A stretch of 64,000 nt of DNA from Ancylobacter pratisalsi (GTDB taxonomy: Bacteria > Pseudomonadota > Alphaproteobacteria > Rhizobiales > Xanthobacteraceae). The stretch covers positions 744,001 to 808,000 of the forward strand of contig NZ_CP048630.1 of assembly GCF_010669125.1 (NCBI RefSeq), read 5' to 3'. This document shows, one piece after another, positions 7,660-15,752 of this stretch; the first letter of the stretch is position 1; every line of letters begins with the position of its first letter. Made by a program: the position numbers and the translations under genes. A model generated the notes under the pieces. It did no database searches. It saw only the letters and a list, made by a program, of their open reading frames with translations, and was not told the DNA's origin.

Positions 7660-9723
7660 ATGGCGACCAATGTTCAGAAGATCACGCTCTCGCCCTCGCG
7701 CGACATCCCCTTCAACAAGCTCCTACTCAGCCAGTCGAACGTCCGGCGCATCAAGGCTGGGGTGTCGATCGAGGAACTGGCCGAGGACATCGCCCGCCGC
7801 GGCCTGCTGCAGGGCCTGAGCGTCCGGCCCGTTGTCGATGACGCCGGTGTCGAGACCGGCATGTTCGAGATCCCGGCCGGCGGGCGGCGCTATCGGGCGC
7901 TAGAGCTGCTGGTGAAGCAGAAGCGCCTCGCCAGGACCGCGCCGGTGCCCTGCGTCATCCGCGAAGGCGGTATCGCCGAGGAGGATTCGCTCGCCGAGAA
8001 TATCCAGCGCGCGCCGCTGCACCCGCTTGACCAGTTCCGCGCCTTCCTCGCTCTGCGTGAGAAGGGCCAGTCGGAGGAGGAGATAGCTGCTGCCTTCTTC
8101 GTCTCCGTCGGCGTGGTGAAGCAGCGCCTCAAGCTCGCCTCGGTCTCGCCGGTGCTGCTGGAGGTCTATGCCGAGGACGGCATGACGCTTGACCAGCTCA
8201 TGGCTTTCACCGTCTCCGGCGACCATGCGCGCCAGGAACAGGTCTTCGAGCGGCTGAAGACCTCCTATGAAAAGCAGCCCTATGCCATCCGCCGCATGCT
8301 GACCGAAGGGGCGGTCCGCGCCTGTGACAAGCGCGCCCAGTTCATCGGCCTCGAGGCCTATGTCGAGGCCGGCGGCACCATCCTGCGCGACCTGTTCCAG
8401 GGCGACGACGGCGGCTGGCTGCAGGATATCGCGGTCGTCGACCGGCTGGTGGCCGAGAAGCTCAAGGCCGAGGCCGACGCTGTCGCCGCCGAGGGGTGGA
8501 AGTGGGTCGAGATGGCCCCGGACTTCGCCTATGGCCACACCTACGGCCTGCGCCAGCTGCGCGGCGAGACCGTCCCGCTCACCACCGAGGATGAAGCTAG
8601 CCGCGACGCCCTGCAGGCGGAATATGATCGCATGTCGGACACCTATGCCGAGGCGGATGAACTGCCGGACGATGTCGATGCGCGGCTCGGCGAGATCGAG
8701 ACGGCGATCGAAGCCTTCGAGGCGCGTCCGATCACCTTCGATCCGCTGGATGTGGCGCACGCCGGCGCCTTCGTCAGCATCGCCCATGATGGCGCATTGC
8801 GCATTGAGCGCGGATATGTCCGACCCGAGGACGAACTGCCGGTGGAGCCCGAAGTCGCAGCCGAAAACGCCGAGCCGCACCTTGTCGCGGCTGCGGCTAT
8901 GCGTACCGGCGAGGCCGTCATGGCAGATGCGCCGACGCCCGAGCCCGAGGAGGACGAAGGGCTGTCTGCGCTCTCGGACCGGCTGATGACCGAGCTGACC
9001 TCGCATCGCACGCTCGGGATCCGCCAGGCGCTGGGCGAGCAGCCCGACGTCGCCTTCCTCGCGGCCCTGCATGCCCTGACGCTGAAGAGCTTCTATCGCT
9101 ACGGCTCGGATAGCTGCCTCGAACTCGACCTGAAGAGCGTAGCGTTCAGCGCGCAGGCGCCGGGGCTGAATGACAGCGCCTCGGCCGCGGCAATCCATGC
9201 CCGGCATGAGGGCTGGGCCAAGGTTCTGCCGAAGGAGTCGGGTGAGCTCTGGGAGGCCCTTCGGGAATGGGACAGCGACAGCCGCTCCGGCCTGTTCGCC
9301 CATGTGGTGAGCCTGTCGGTGAACGCCGTTCATGAGGCCTGGCACCGGCGCCCGCGCGCGCTCAACCATGCCGATCAACTCGCCCGCGCCGTTGACCTCG
9401 ATATGGCGGCAGCCGGGTGGAAGCCGACCGTGGACAATTTTCTAGGCCGGGTCACCAAGGCCCGCATTCTGCAGGCGGTGAGCGAGGCGAAGGGCGCGCA
9501 CGCTGCGGACCGCATCGCGCACCTGAAGAAGGGCGACATGGCCCGCGAGGCCGAAGCGCTGCTCACTGAGACCGGCTGGCTGCCGGAACCGCTGCGCGGA
9601 GCCGAACCGGAAGCCGGCGAAGCAACGGCGGCGCAGGACGGCACAACGGCCATGGGCGAAGACGAATGCCCTAGGGATACTGAGGACACCACGGATATCC
9701 CCCCTGCCGTGGCGGCGGAGTAA
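7660..9723 (+). CDS. ParB/RepB/Spo0J family nuclease-like protein
   Basis: A 687-residue protein with an N-terminal ParB/Srx domain. Residues 10-110 include IPFNKLLLSQSNVRRI, the box GGRRYRAL and the helix SLAENIQRAPLHPLDQ. A helix-turn-helix follows (SEEEIAAAFFVSVGVVKQRL). The remaining about 500 residues are acidic and are the usual long extension in this ICE/plasmid family. The start at 7660 follows GGAG. Its distance from parA (about 8 kb) and large size suggest a maintenance or regulatory role rather than simple centromere binding. A terminator follows it. Confidence 0.85.
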   Translation: MATNVQKITLSPSRDIPFNKLLLSQSNVRRIKAGVSIEELAEDIARRGLLQGLSVRPVVDDAGVETGMFEIPAGGRRYRALELLVKQKRLARTAPVPCVIREGGIAEEDSLAENIQRAPLHPLDQFRAFLALREKGQSEEEIAAAFFVSVGVVKQRLKLASVSPVLLEVYAEDGMTLDQLMAFTVSGDHARQEQVFERLKTSYEKQPYAIRRMLTEGAVRACDKRAQFIGLEAYVEAGGTILRDLFQGDDGGWLQDIAVVDRLVAEKLKAEADAVAAEGWKWVEMAPDFAYGHTYGLRQLRGETVPLTTEDEASRDALQAEYDRMSDTYAEADELPDDVDARLGEIETAIEAFEARPITFDPLDVAHAGAFVSIAHDGALRIERGYVRPEDELPVEPEVAAENAEPHLVAAAAMRTGEAVMADAPTPEPEEDEGLSALSDRLMTELTSHRTLGIRQALGEQPDVAFLAALHALTLKSFYRYGSDSCLELDLKSVAFSAQAPGLNDSASAAAIHARHEGWAKVLPKESGELWEALREWDSDSRSGLFAHVVSLSVNAVHEAWHRRPRALNHADQLARAVDLDMAAAGWKPTVDNFLGRVTKARILQAVSEAKGAHAADRIAHLKKGDMAREAEALLTETGWLPEPLRGAEPEAGEATAAQDGTTAMGEDECPRDTEDTTDIPPAVAAE

Positions 9724-9746
9724 CCTTCAACACGATCCTGAACCTC

Positions 9747-9780
9747 GGCCCGCCGGCTCCGTTGGCGGGCCTTTGCTTTT
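9747..9780 (+). terminator. Rho-independent terminator after parB-like gene
   Basis: A perfect 8-bp stem GGCCCGCC/GGCGGGCC with a 9-nt loop is followed by TTTGCTTTT. It ends 12 bp before the next ATG, so the Toprim gene may need its own promoter or read-through. Confidence 0.8.
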
Positions 9781-9792
9781 GAAAAGCTCGCC

Positions 9793-10827
9793 ATGTCCGG
9801 GACTGCTCAAGATCTGTCGCGCCGGCTCGCGGATAGGGCCGAAGCCGTCTGCCGTCGCTATCTCTCCAATGGACGCCGGGAGGGCCGGTACTGGCTCGTC
9901 GGCGATATCAGAAACACGCTCGGCCGCTCGCTTTTCGTCCGGCTCCATGCATCCGCGAAGGGGCCGGCTGGCAAATGGACCGATGCCGCCACCGGCGAAC
10001 ATGGCGATCTTCTCGACGTCATCCGCGGATCCCTCGGTCTCACCGACTTCATTGACGTTGCCGACGAAGCACGGACGTTTCTCAGCCTGCCGCATCCCGA
10101 ACTGGAATCCACATCACCACCTCGCCGTGTCCTGCCGGCTCCATCAGGGTCAGTCGAAGCGGCACGGCGGCTGTTCGCCATGTCGCAGCCCCTCGCCGGG
10201 ACTATTGCAGAGACGTATCTGCGCCGACGCGGCATCACGCTTTTGCACGGAACCGGAAACCTGCGTTTTCATCCGCGCTGCTACTACAAGCCCGACGACC
10301 GCCCGTCAGAGACCTGGCCCGCCATGATCGCCGCCGTCACCGACCTCACCGGTAGGATCACCGGCGTACACCGCACCTGGCTCGCGCCCGACGGCTCGGA
10401 CAAGGCTTCAGTCGACACGCCGCGCAAGGCGATGGGTGATCTGCTTGGGTCTACCGTCCGCATCGGCGTGCCAGACAGCGTGATGGCGGCGGGCGAAGGC
10501 ATCGAGACCATGCTGTCGCTCCGACAGGTCCTCCCCAGCATGGCGATGGCGCCGGCGCTCTCGGCATCGCATTTGGCCGCCATCCTGTTCCCGCCTGCCT
10601 TGAGGCGGCTCTATATCGTCCGCGACAACGATCCTGCCGGTGACTCCGCGCGGGACACGCTGATCGAACGGGCGAACGCCGAGGGGATCGAGGCCGTTCC
10701 GTTGTCGCCAGCGCTCGGGGACTTCAACGAGGATCTCCAGCGGCTGGGTATGGATGCCCTCCGGATGGGTGTTCGGGTGCAACTCGCACCGGAGGACGTC
10801 GCGCGCTTCCTAAGCCCGGCCCCATAG
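9793..10827 (+). CDS. Toprim domain protein (primase-like)
   Basis: A 344-residue protein of the mobile-element Toprim/CHC2-like primase family. The N-terminal half has the segment SLFVRLHASAKGPAGKWTDA followed by TGEHGDLLDVIRGSLGL. A C-terminal Toprim fold is recognisable by VMAAGEGIETMLSLRQVLP (catalytic Glu) and YIVRDNDPAGDSAR (Asp-x-Asp-type metal site). It may prime the complementary strand during transfer or replication; that role is inferred from the family. No zinc-finger cysteines are seen at the N-terminus. Confidence 0.8.
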   Translation: MSGTAQDLSRRLADRAEAVCRRYLSNGRREGRYWLVGDIRNTLGRSLFVRLHASAKGPAGKWTDAATGEHGDLLDVIRGSLGLTDFIDVADEARTFLSLPHPELESTSPPRRVLPAPSGSVEAARRLFAMSQPLAGTIAETYLRRRGITLLHGTGNLRFHPRCYYKPDDRPSETWPAMIAAVTDLTGRITGVHRTWLAPDGSDKASVDTPRKAMGDLLGSTVRIGVPDSVMAAGEGIETMLSLRQVLPSMAMAPALSASHLAAILFPPALRRLYIVRDNDPAGDSARDTLIERANAEGIEAVPLSPALGDFNEDLQRLGMDALRMGVRVQLAPEDVARFLSPAP

Positions 10828-11142
10828 CCGGAAAGGGCTGAACGGCGATGCGTGGCCGCCATATCCGCAAGGATGCGTCAGTAACAGCAAGAGGACCGCG
10901 CCTTGCGCCTTCGAGAGGGCGATCGGCCATCAGCCGGACCGGATCGGCAATGGCTGCCGCCGACGATTTTCCGGCGCGGCCTTCAGGCCGCTTTCCATCG
11001 CGAAGCAAAATCGCCGGCTTGTCGCCATCCTCCGCTGCGCTTCGGCCCTGCCGCTTCGCTCCGGGTGCAGGTCCGTCCCGTCCGACGGCTTCGTCGCCAT
11101 GAAGGCCGCCACGGCAAGCGGTCCACACCGACGGAGCATCCC
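10828..11142. other. 315-bp intergenic region
   Basis: No supportable gene. It contains a segment (10998-11047) resembling one upstream of the DUF736 gene, and ends with GGAG eight bases before the DUF2493 start. Confidence 0.5.
10998..11047. repeat. Dispersed intergenic repeat, copy A
   Basis: Starts TCGCGAAGCAA, later TCCTCCGCTGCGCT; the copy at 14286-14333 has the same two blocks in the same order and spacing, with small differences between them. Both lie 130-145 bp before a core gene of the element. Confidence 0.5.
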
Positions 11143-12069
11143 ATGAGCGTGCATGACGACCACGAGCCGCACCACGTCTCATCCCCAACCGAGCACCTGA
11201 TCCAGGAATTGCAGCTCCACGGCCATCGTCCGTCCGACGACGAACGCGACCAGCGCCCGCCACCGCAGGACCGCCTCATCGACGGCGCCATCGCCGATAT
11301 CTTCGACGCCCTGGTCGCCACGATCACCGACACCAGCCTCGATGCCGAGCTTCCCGATCTCCTCTGGTCGACCGTCAACATGTTCCACCGCGCCGTGGAC
11401 CGGATCGAGCAGAAGCTTGACGTCAACGAGCAGGCCCAGAAGCAGCTTCAGCATGAACAGGACGGCTCCGAGGTGAAGTCCCTGGAGCTCGAGCGTCTGA
11501 TCGACATCGGCATGAACCTGATCGGCCGCCGCGACGGCATGGAAACCTTCCGCGAGGCCGCCGCCGAACGCTACCGTATCGCCACCGGCTCTCCCTGGAC
11601 GCCACGCGCCGGATCACGGGTCAACCATCGCCACCTCACCGCATCGCTGATCGACAGCCGGGATTTCCTCGCCGCCAGACGGCGCGCGGATAACGAGTTG
11701 CTCGTGCCCGCCGGGCCGAAGATCGCCTTCTCGGGTGGCGATACCGCCGAGCACAGGCAGATCTGGGCCAAGCTCGATCAGATTCACGCCAAGCACCCGG
11801 ACATGGTGCTGCTGCATGGCGGCTCGCTCAAAGGCGCCGAGAAGATCGCGTCCCTCTGGGCCGACAGCCGCAAGGTGCCGCAGGTGGCCTTCAAACCCGA
11901 CTGGACGAAGCACGCCAAGGCCGCGCCTTTCAAGCGCAACGACCAGATGCTGAACGTGGTGCCGATCGGGGTTGTGATCTTCCCCGGCACCGGCATTCAG
12001 GACAATCTGGCCGACAAGGCCCGTAAGATGGGCATCCCGATCTATCGGTTCGGCTCTGGGGGCGCATAA
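11143..12069 (+). CDS. DUF2493 (YspA/SLOG-like) protein
   Basis: A 308-residue protein. The N-terminal 150 residues are acidic and helical (ELQLHGHRPSDDERDQRPPP region). The C-terminal part from about residue 185 is a DUF2493 Rossmann-like domain: KIAFSGGDTAEHRQIWAKLD, DMVLLHGGSLKGAEKIASLW, VVIFPGTGIQDNLADKARKM. The GG and PGTG loops are typical of SLOG nucleotide-binding folds, which sense or process nucleotides. It is a common member of this element core; its role is not known. The start at 11143 is chosen for its GGAG site; the longer frame upstream is low-complexity Arg-rich and unlikely. Confidence 0.8.
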   Translation: MSVHDDHEPHHVSSPTEHLIQELQLHGHRPSDDERDQRPPPQDRLIDGAIADIFDALVATITDTSLDAELPDLLWSTVNMFHRAVDRIEQKLDVNEQAQKQLQHEQDGSEVKSLELERLIDIGMNLIGRRDGMETFREAAAERYRIATGSPWTPRAGSRVNHRHLTASLIDSRDFLAARRRADNELLVPAGPKIAFSGGDTAEHRQIWAKLDQIHAKHPDMVLLHGGSLKGAEKIASLWADSRKVPQVAFKPDWTKHAKAAPFKRNDQMLNVVPIGVVIFPGTGIQDNLADKARKMGIPIYRFGSGGA

Positions 12070-12089
12070 GCGCCACAAAACCCGCCAAC

Positions 12090-12122
12090 TTGAAAATGAT
12101 GGCAAATTATCTATTTTGCTAT
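12090..12122 (+). promoter_or_regulatory. Promoter and operator of the toxin-antitoxin pair
   Basis: TTGAAA (12090-12095), 16 bp, TATTTT (12112-12117) fit a vegetative promoter. An inverted repeat with half-sites ATGGCAAAT (12099-12107) and ATTTTGCTAT (12113-12122) spans the spacer and −10. This is the expected place for autorepression by the antitoxin. Confidence 0.55.
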
Positions 12123-12154
12123 CAACGCTATCAGATGTGCTGGGAGGCGCCATC

Positions 12155-12409
12155 ATGCCCGCAGTGACGATCCGGAATCTCTCCGAGGCGACGCACCGCG
12201 CCTTGAAGGTGCGCGCGGCCCAGCATGGCCGCAGCACCGAAGCCGAGATGCGCGACATCCTTGAGACCGCCGTTCGCCCTGACACGCGCCTCCGGCTCGG
12301 GACGGCGCTCGCGGAGCGTAGCCGCCGCCTCGGCTTGACCAATGAGGACATCGACGCCCTCAGCCCGGCGCGAGATAGAACGCCCGCCGAGCCCATGAGC
12401 TTCGAATGA
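12155..12409 (+). CDS. FitA-type ribbon-helix-helix antitoxin
   Basis: An 84-residue protein. Its N-terminus, VTIRNLSEATHRALKVRAAQ then HGRSTEAEMRDILETAV, is a classic FitA/VapB ribbon-helix-helix DNA-binding domain; the C-terminal tail should wrap the toxin. The start follows GGGAGG by seven bases. Its stop overlaps the toxin ATG by four bases. It should neutralise the PIN toxin and repress the shared promoter. Confidence 0.88.
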   Translation: MPAVTIRNLSEATHRALKVRAAQHGRSTEAEMRDILETAVRPDTRLRLGTALAERSRRLGLTNEDIDALSPARDRTPAEPMSFE

Positions 12410-12828
12410 TTCTTCTCGACACCAATGTTATCTCGGAAGCGATGAAGCCCGTCCCCGACGACGCCGTGCGGGCGTGGCTCGACGAGCAGGTGGCCGAGAC
12501 GCTCTATCTCTCCAGCGTCACCATTGCCGAACTGTTGTTCGGCATCGGCGCGCTGCCAGCTGGCAAGCGCAAGGACAAGCTCACGGAGGCCTTGGGCGGG
12601 GCGATGGAGCTGTTCACTGATCGCGTTCTGCCGTTCGATGTCGCTGCCGCACGACGCTACGCCGACCTCGCGGTGAAAGCGCGGGCGGCTGGGAAGGGCT
12701 TTCCGACGCCCGATGGCTATATTGCTGCGATTGCGGATTCCCGGGGCTTCGCTGTGGCCACGCGCGATACCAGTGCGTTCGACGCCGCCGGTGTGGCGGT
12801 CATCAATCCGTGGAATGTGGAACGCTGA
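12406..12828 (+). CDS. PIN-domain toxin (FitB/VapC type)
   Basis: A 140-residue PIN-domain ribonuclease. The first acid is in ILLDTNVISEAM (Asp5), the second in TIAELLFGIGALP, and the C-terminal acids in TPDGYIAAIADSRGFAVATRDTSAF around residues 105-125. VapC/FitB toxins cut tRNA or rRNA when freed from the antitoxin. Together with the antitoxin it probably stabilises the element by post-segregational killing. Confidence 0.9.
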   Translation: MILLDTNVISEAMKPVPDDAVRAWLDEQVAETLYLSSVTIAELLFGIGALPAGKRKDKLTEALGGAMELFTDRVLPFDVAAARRYADLAVKARAAGKGFPTPDGYIAAIADSRGFAVATRDTSAFDAAGVAVINPWNVER

Positions 12829-13111
12829 CAACCTGCCACGAGCAGCACGCGTTGGACCTGGCAACCCCGCGGAAGCGACCGGCGCGGCAACCCACCATCC
12901 AGGTGTCCTGACCGGACGCCCCCCCCCCGCTTCACGACGCTGATCCTTGGGTCCAGCCGATGGCCTGACGCCATCAACCCATGGAGGGTCGGGCTACGCT
13001 GCGCGTGCCGCCGCTCCGGCTGCGCCTCGCGCGGTGATTGCGGCCACCGGCCGGCCTCTTCGGGCGCCTGTCAGCGGGGGATGGACCTCCGCTCGAGCAG
13101 GAGCCAGGTCG

Positions 13112-13279
13112 ATGTCCGCCCAGATCGCTCACGCCTTCGCCTTCAGCCTCGCCACCACCCTGATGGCCACCGTCGTCATCTTCCGCGCCGGTGACGGCAC
13201 GCTCTCCGTCGCCCCAGCTGCCGAATATGACGGCGAAGAAGCCGCGATCGTCCGCGAAATCGACCCCTTCGCCTCCTGA
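13112..13279 (+). CDS. Small hypothetical protein with one hydrophobic segment
   Basis: 55 residues starting MSAQIAHAFAFSLATTLMAT: an N-terminal hydrophobic helix followed by an acidic tail. AGGAG lies eight bases before the ATG. It could be a secreted or membrane-anchored peptide. The 283 bp upstream hold no gene but a run of ten C residues (12919-12928) where sequence errors are possible. Confidence 0.45.
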   Translation: MSAQIAHAFAFSLATTLMATVVIFRAGDGTLSVAPAAEYDGEEAAIVREIDPFAS

Positions 13280-13386
13280 GAGGCGAACAGGCGGCCATGA
13301 ATGGCGGCCGCCGCCAATTCTGCTTATCGGGCGAGTGCGTCGGAGGCGGTGGCGACGCATCCCTCTGATCTTACGGAGCCGCCCCC

Positions 13387-13827
13387 ATGATCTTCATCGG
13401 CATTCTGCTTAGCATCGCCGTCATCGGGTTCCTCTGCTGGCTGCTCTTCACGCTGGCGGTATTCGCGTTGCCGCTGTTTGCGGGCATCACGGCGGGCACA
13501 TGGGCCTATGGCACCGGCACCGGATGGCTCGGCGCTATGCTTGTCGGCTTTGCTGCCGTAGCCCTGACCTTCGGCCTAGGCAGTTTCCTACTCTCCGCCG
13601 TCCGCGCCACCTGGGTGCGCCTGCTCATCGGCGCCGCCTTCGTCGTCCCGGCTGCGGCGGCAGGCTTCCACGCCACCCATGGCATCGTGAAGCACACCAT
13701 GCCCTCGCAGACGTGGCACATCGCGTTTTCGGTTCTCGGAGCCGGAGTGGTCGGCATTGTCGCCTTTGTGCGCATCACCGGAAGGAAGGCGTTCGGCCCT
13801 TCTGACGGGCACAGCTCCCCTCCCTGA
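13387..13827 (+). CDS. Small integral membrane protein, unknown
   Basis: 146 residues with about four hydrophobic segments: IGILLSIAVIGFLCWLLFTL, VFALPLFAGITAGTWAYGTG, then around residues 50-95 and 110-135. No enzymatic motif is visible. The start has GGAGCCGCCCCC upstream. Proteins of this kind appear near DUF736 genes in related elements; the function is unknown. Confidence 0.55.
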   Translation: MIFIGILLSIAVIGFLCWLLFTLAVFALPLFAGITAGTWAYGTGTGWLGAMLVGFAAVALTFGLGSFLLSAVRATWVRLLIGAAFVVPAAAAGFHATHGIVKHTMPSQTWHIAFSVLGAGVVGIVAFVRITGRKAFGPSDGHSSPP

Positions 13828-14463
13828 CACCGCGATATGCCTTCGGAGCACCGGACCGCTGCTGACTTGATCATCCGCGTCATCCGGTTGGCCCGGGAGG
13901 GAGTGAAGATCCGGAGCGTAGGCTTAGCTCTGTAGTGTGGCCGGGCTGGCGCGTGTGCAGGACGGCGGTCCGCATCGCAGTCGGAGGGGCCCCTCGGGTT
14001 AGGGCATTCGCGACGTAGGCGGGACGGGAAATGCGTAGCTTGGCCAAGCTCAGGGCATCGTGTGGCGGTGCTGGCCGGTCGGGTCTCTGTACCCGGCACG
14101 ACGGCCTGTACCTCTCGGTCATCCATCCGCGCTGTGCCCACTCCCGACGGCCTCTTCAATGGCCTGATCTGGCCGAAGGACGGCTTCGCCTCGAGCGCCT
14201 ATGCCACAACGGCTGGCCCCGACTTTCTTCCCCTGCCGACGCTCACCCCGCGCGCTGCGCGGGGACCCCGGATCGCCGTCATTCCTCGCGAAGCAACAAA
14301 GTCGCGCCTGTGCCGTCCTCCGCTGCGCTGCGGTCGCAATCCTCACCCCATCGCGCGATCGCGACGGGGACCCCGAGGCGATGTGCCGTCGCTCGCCTTC
14401 GGCCTCCCGATCGCCACCGAGGCCGCAATGGTGCGGGCTCAGAAGACAGGACGGAGACGGAAC
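13828..14463. other. 636-bp non-coding stretch upstream of DUF736
   Basis: No convincing gene on either strand. It holds a strong hairpin at 14246-14264 (CCCCGCGC/GCGCGGGG, 3-nt loop) and repeat copy B (14286-14333). The Arg/Pro-rich frames that cross it are composition artefacts. Confidence 0.5.
14286..14333. repeat. Dispersed intergenic repeat, copy B
   Basis: Matches 10998-11047 in the blocks TCGCGAAGCAA and TCCTCCGCTGCGCT, and lies 131 bp before the DUF736 gene. Confidence 0.5.
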
Positions 14464-14790
14464 ATGGCCACCATCGGCACCTTCAAGAAGACCGGCACCA
14501 ACGAGTTCACCGGCGACATCGTCACCCTCGGCGTGCAGGCCCGGGGCGTGCGCATCGTCCCGGACACCCGCGCCACCGGCGAGAACGCCCCCAGCCACCG
14601 GGTCCTGGTCGGCCGCGCCGAGATCGGGGCCGCCTGGTCCAAGCGCTCCACCGAGGGCCGCGACTATCTGGGCCTCAAGCTCGACGATCCGAGCTTCACC
14701 GCCGCCATCTACGCCAACCTCTTCGATGACGAGGACGGAGAGAACTTCTCCCTCATCTGGTCCCGCCCCAACGGGCGCCGCAGCGACTGA
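14464..14790 (+). CDS. DUF736 protein
   Basis: A 108-residue protein of the DUF736 family: MATIGTFKKTGTNEFTGDIV, then the variable middle, ending YLGLKLDDPSFTAAIYANLF. The family is widespread on alphaproteobacterial plasmids and ICEs; its biochemical role is unknown. GGAGACGG precedes the start. A 12-bp hairpin follows at 14801. Confidence 0.88.
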   Translation: MATIGTFKKTGTNEFTGDIVTLGVQARGVRIVPDTRATGENAPSHRVLVGRAEIGAAWSKRSTEGRDYLGLKLDDPSFTAAIYANLFDDEDGENFSLIWSRPNGRRSD

Positions 14791-14800
14791 CGTGCGGGCT

Positions 14801-14829
14801 GCGCCCCCGGCCGACAAGGCCGGGGGCGC
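14801..14829 (+). terminator. Strong hairpin after DUF736 gene
   Basis: GCGCCCCCGGCC/GGCCGGGGGCGC with loop GACAA is a perfect 12-bp stem between convergent genes (DUF736 and the XRE regulator). It lacks a T tract, so termination strength is uncertain. Confidence 0.6.
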
Positions 14830-14872
14830 TATCCATCGAAAAGCGGGAATACGCGATGGCGCCAATAGAGCC

Positions 14873-15121
14873 CTACTTGTCGTCCTCAGGATCGATCTCG
14901 GTCGGCTCTTTCGGCGGACGCAGGAGCAGGTCGGAGGCCTCGGCGCCGAGAACCGAGGCTAGCCGCTCCACCACATCGATGCTGGCATTGTAAACGCACC
15001 GCTCGAGCGAGCTGACATAGGTGCGATCAATGCCCGCGAGGTGCGCAAGCTCCTCCTGCGACAGCCTCTTGGCCAGCCGCAAGGCCTTCAGATTGCGCGC
15101 GAACACCTCTCGGATCTCCAT
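14873..15121 (-). CDS. XRE-family regulator, QseC-like by position
   Basis: 82 residues with a complete Cro/C1-type helix-turn-helix: FARNLKALRLAKRLSQEELA followed by HLAGIDRTYVSSLERC, then an acidic tail. It is transcribed away from the QseM-like gene. In ICEMlSymR7A a small Cro-like protein, QseC, lies divergent from qseM and binds the shared spacer to switch between both promoters. The arrangement here is the same, so a QseC role is a reasonable inference; sequence identity was not tested. Confidence 0.75.
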   Translation of the reverse strand: MEIREVFARNLKALRLAKRLSQEELAHLAGIDRTYVSSLERCVYNASIDVVERLASVLGAEASDLLLRPPKEPTEIDPEDDK

Positions 15122-15144
15122 GGCCGAGAGAGCAGTCGCTTGAT

Positions 15145-15227
15145 GAGTATTTCACCACGGAGTATTCTCTACATCGCACTGACGACGGCGTGGGCGGCGG
15201 TCGCAGTGTGCCTCACATCGTCAGTGC
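15145..15227. promoter_or_regulatory. Candidate operators in the divergent switch region
   Basis: Two direct copies of GAGTATT at 15145 and 15160 (15 bp apart) lie 24-45 bp before the XRE gene. Next to them, a perfect 10-bp inverted repeat GCACTGACGA (15176-15185) and TCGTCAGTGC (15218-15227) has a 32-bp spacer. Spaced repeats in a divergent spacer are the expected signature of regulator binding. Confidence 0.45.
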
Positions 15228-15374
15228 CAAGAGACCGTAAATCAGCTTTGCGCACCGGCGACGCGGCGTTCGGCTTTGTGAGCACCCATGATAGAATGAT
15301 CCCAAATGCAGTCCCATACCGTCGCCGACGGCTCGGCCTGCGACAGAAGAAACGGCAGCCTGCGGGAGATGGAC

Positions 15375-15635
15375 GTGGCCAAGGCGTTTGATGATAAGGC
15401 GCCGTCTGTTCAGAAACTGACTGCCTATGACCGCACCCATATCAAGCTCTATATGCGCCTCCTCGACGCGACCACTGAGGGAGCCGACTGGCAGGAAGTG
15501 GTGATTGTCCTGTTCGGGATTGATCCGGCGCAGGAACCTGCCCGCGCCCGCGCGGTGCATGACAGCCATTTGGAGCGCGCCCGCTGGCTCGCCCAGACAG
15601 GCTATCGCGATCTGCTCCCGCATCGTGTGAACTGA
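15375..15635 (+). CDS. DUF2285 protein, QseM-like antiactivator
   Basis: 86 residues from a GTG at 15375, which has GGGAG six bases upstream. An ATG at 15369 abuts that site, and another at 15306 would add 21 residues with no clear ribosome site. The sequence YDRTHIKLYMRLLDATTEGA, DWQEVVIVLFGID, SHLERARWLAQTGYRDLL is the DUF2285 pattern. In ICEMlSymR7A QseM (DUF2285) binds FseA and TraR and blocks excision and transfer. Its position between the XRE regulator and the split FseA-like gene supports the same job. Confidence 0.7.
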   Translation: MAKAFDDKAPSVQKLTAYDRTHIKLYMRLLDATTEGADWQEVVIVLFGIDPAQEPARARAVHDSHLERARWLAQTGYRDLLPHRVN

Positions 15636-15645
15636 AGCCCCAGTG

Positions 15646-15672
15646 CAGGTGATGCGCACACCGCATCACCTG
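15646..15672 (+). terminator. 11-bp hairpin between QseM-like and FseA-like genes
   Basis: CAGGTGATGCG/CGCATCACCTG with loop CACAC, perfect over 11 bp, starting 10 bp after the qseM-like stop. No T tract follows, so it may be a terminator, a processing site or a regulator site. Confidence 0.5.
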
Positions 15673-15752
15673 TTGCCTGTCGGGTGAGTTCTGCCTCGCG
15701 ATGCAATCCTTAATTGCTGATCCCAACGGCATGTACCGTCTGGGAGTCGATC

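Noticed and set aside
10903..11142. N-terminal extension of the DUF2493 gene
   Set aside because: Arg-rich low-complexity sequence; the ATG at 11143 has a proper ribosome site.
13828..14463. Arg/Pro-rich frames before DUF736
   Set aside because: Typical artefacts of GC-rich DNA in several frames; no homologous look or ribosome site.
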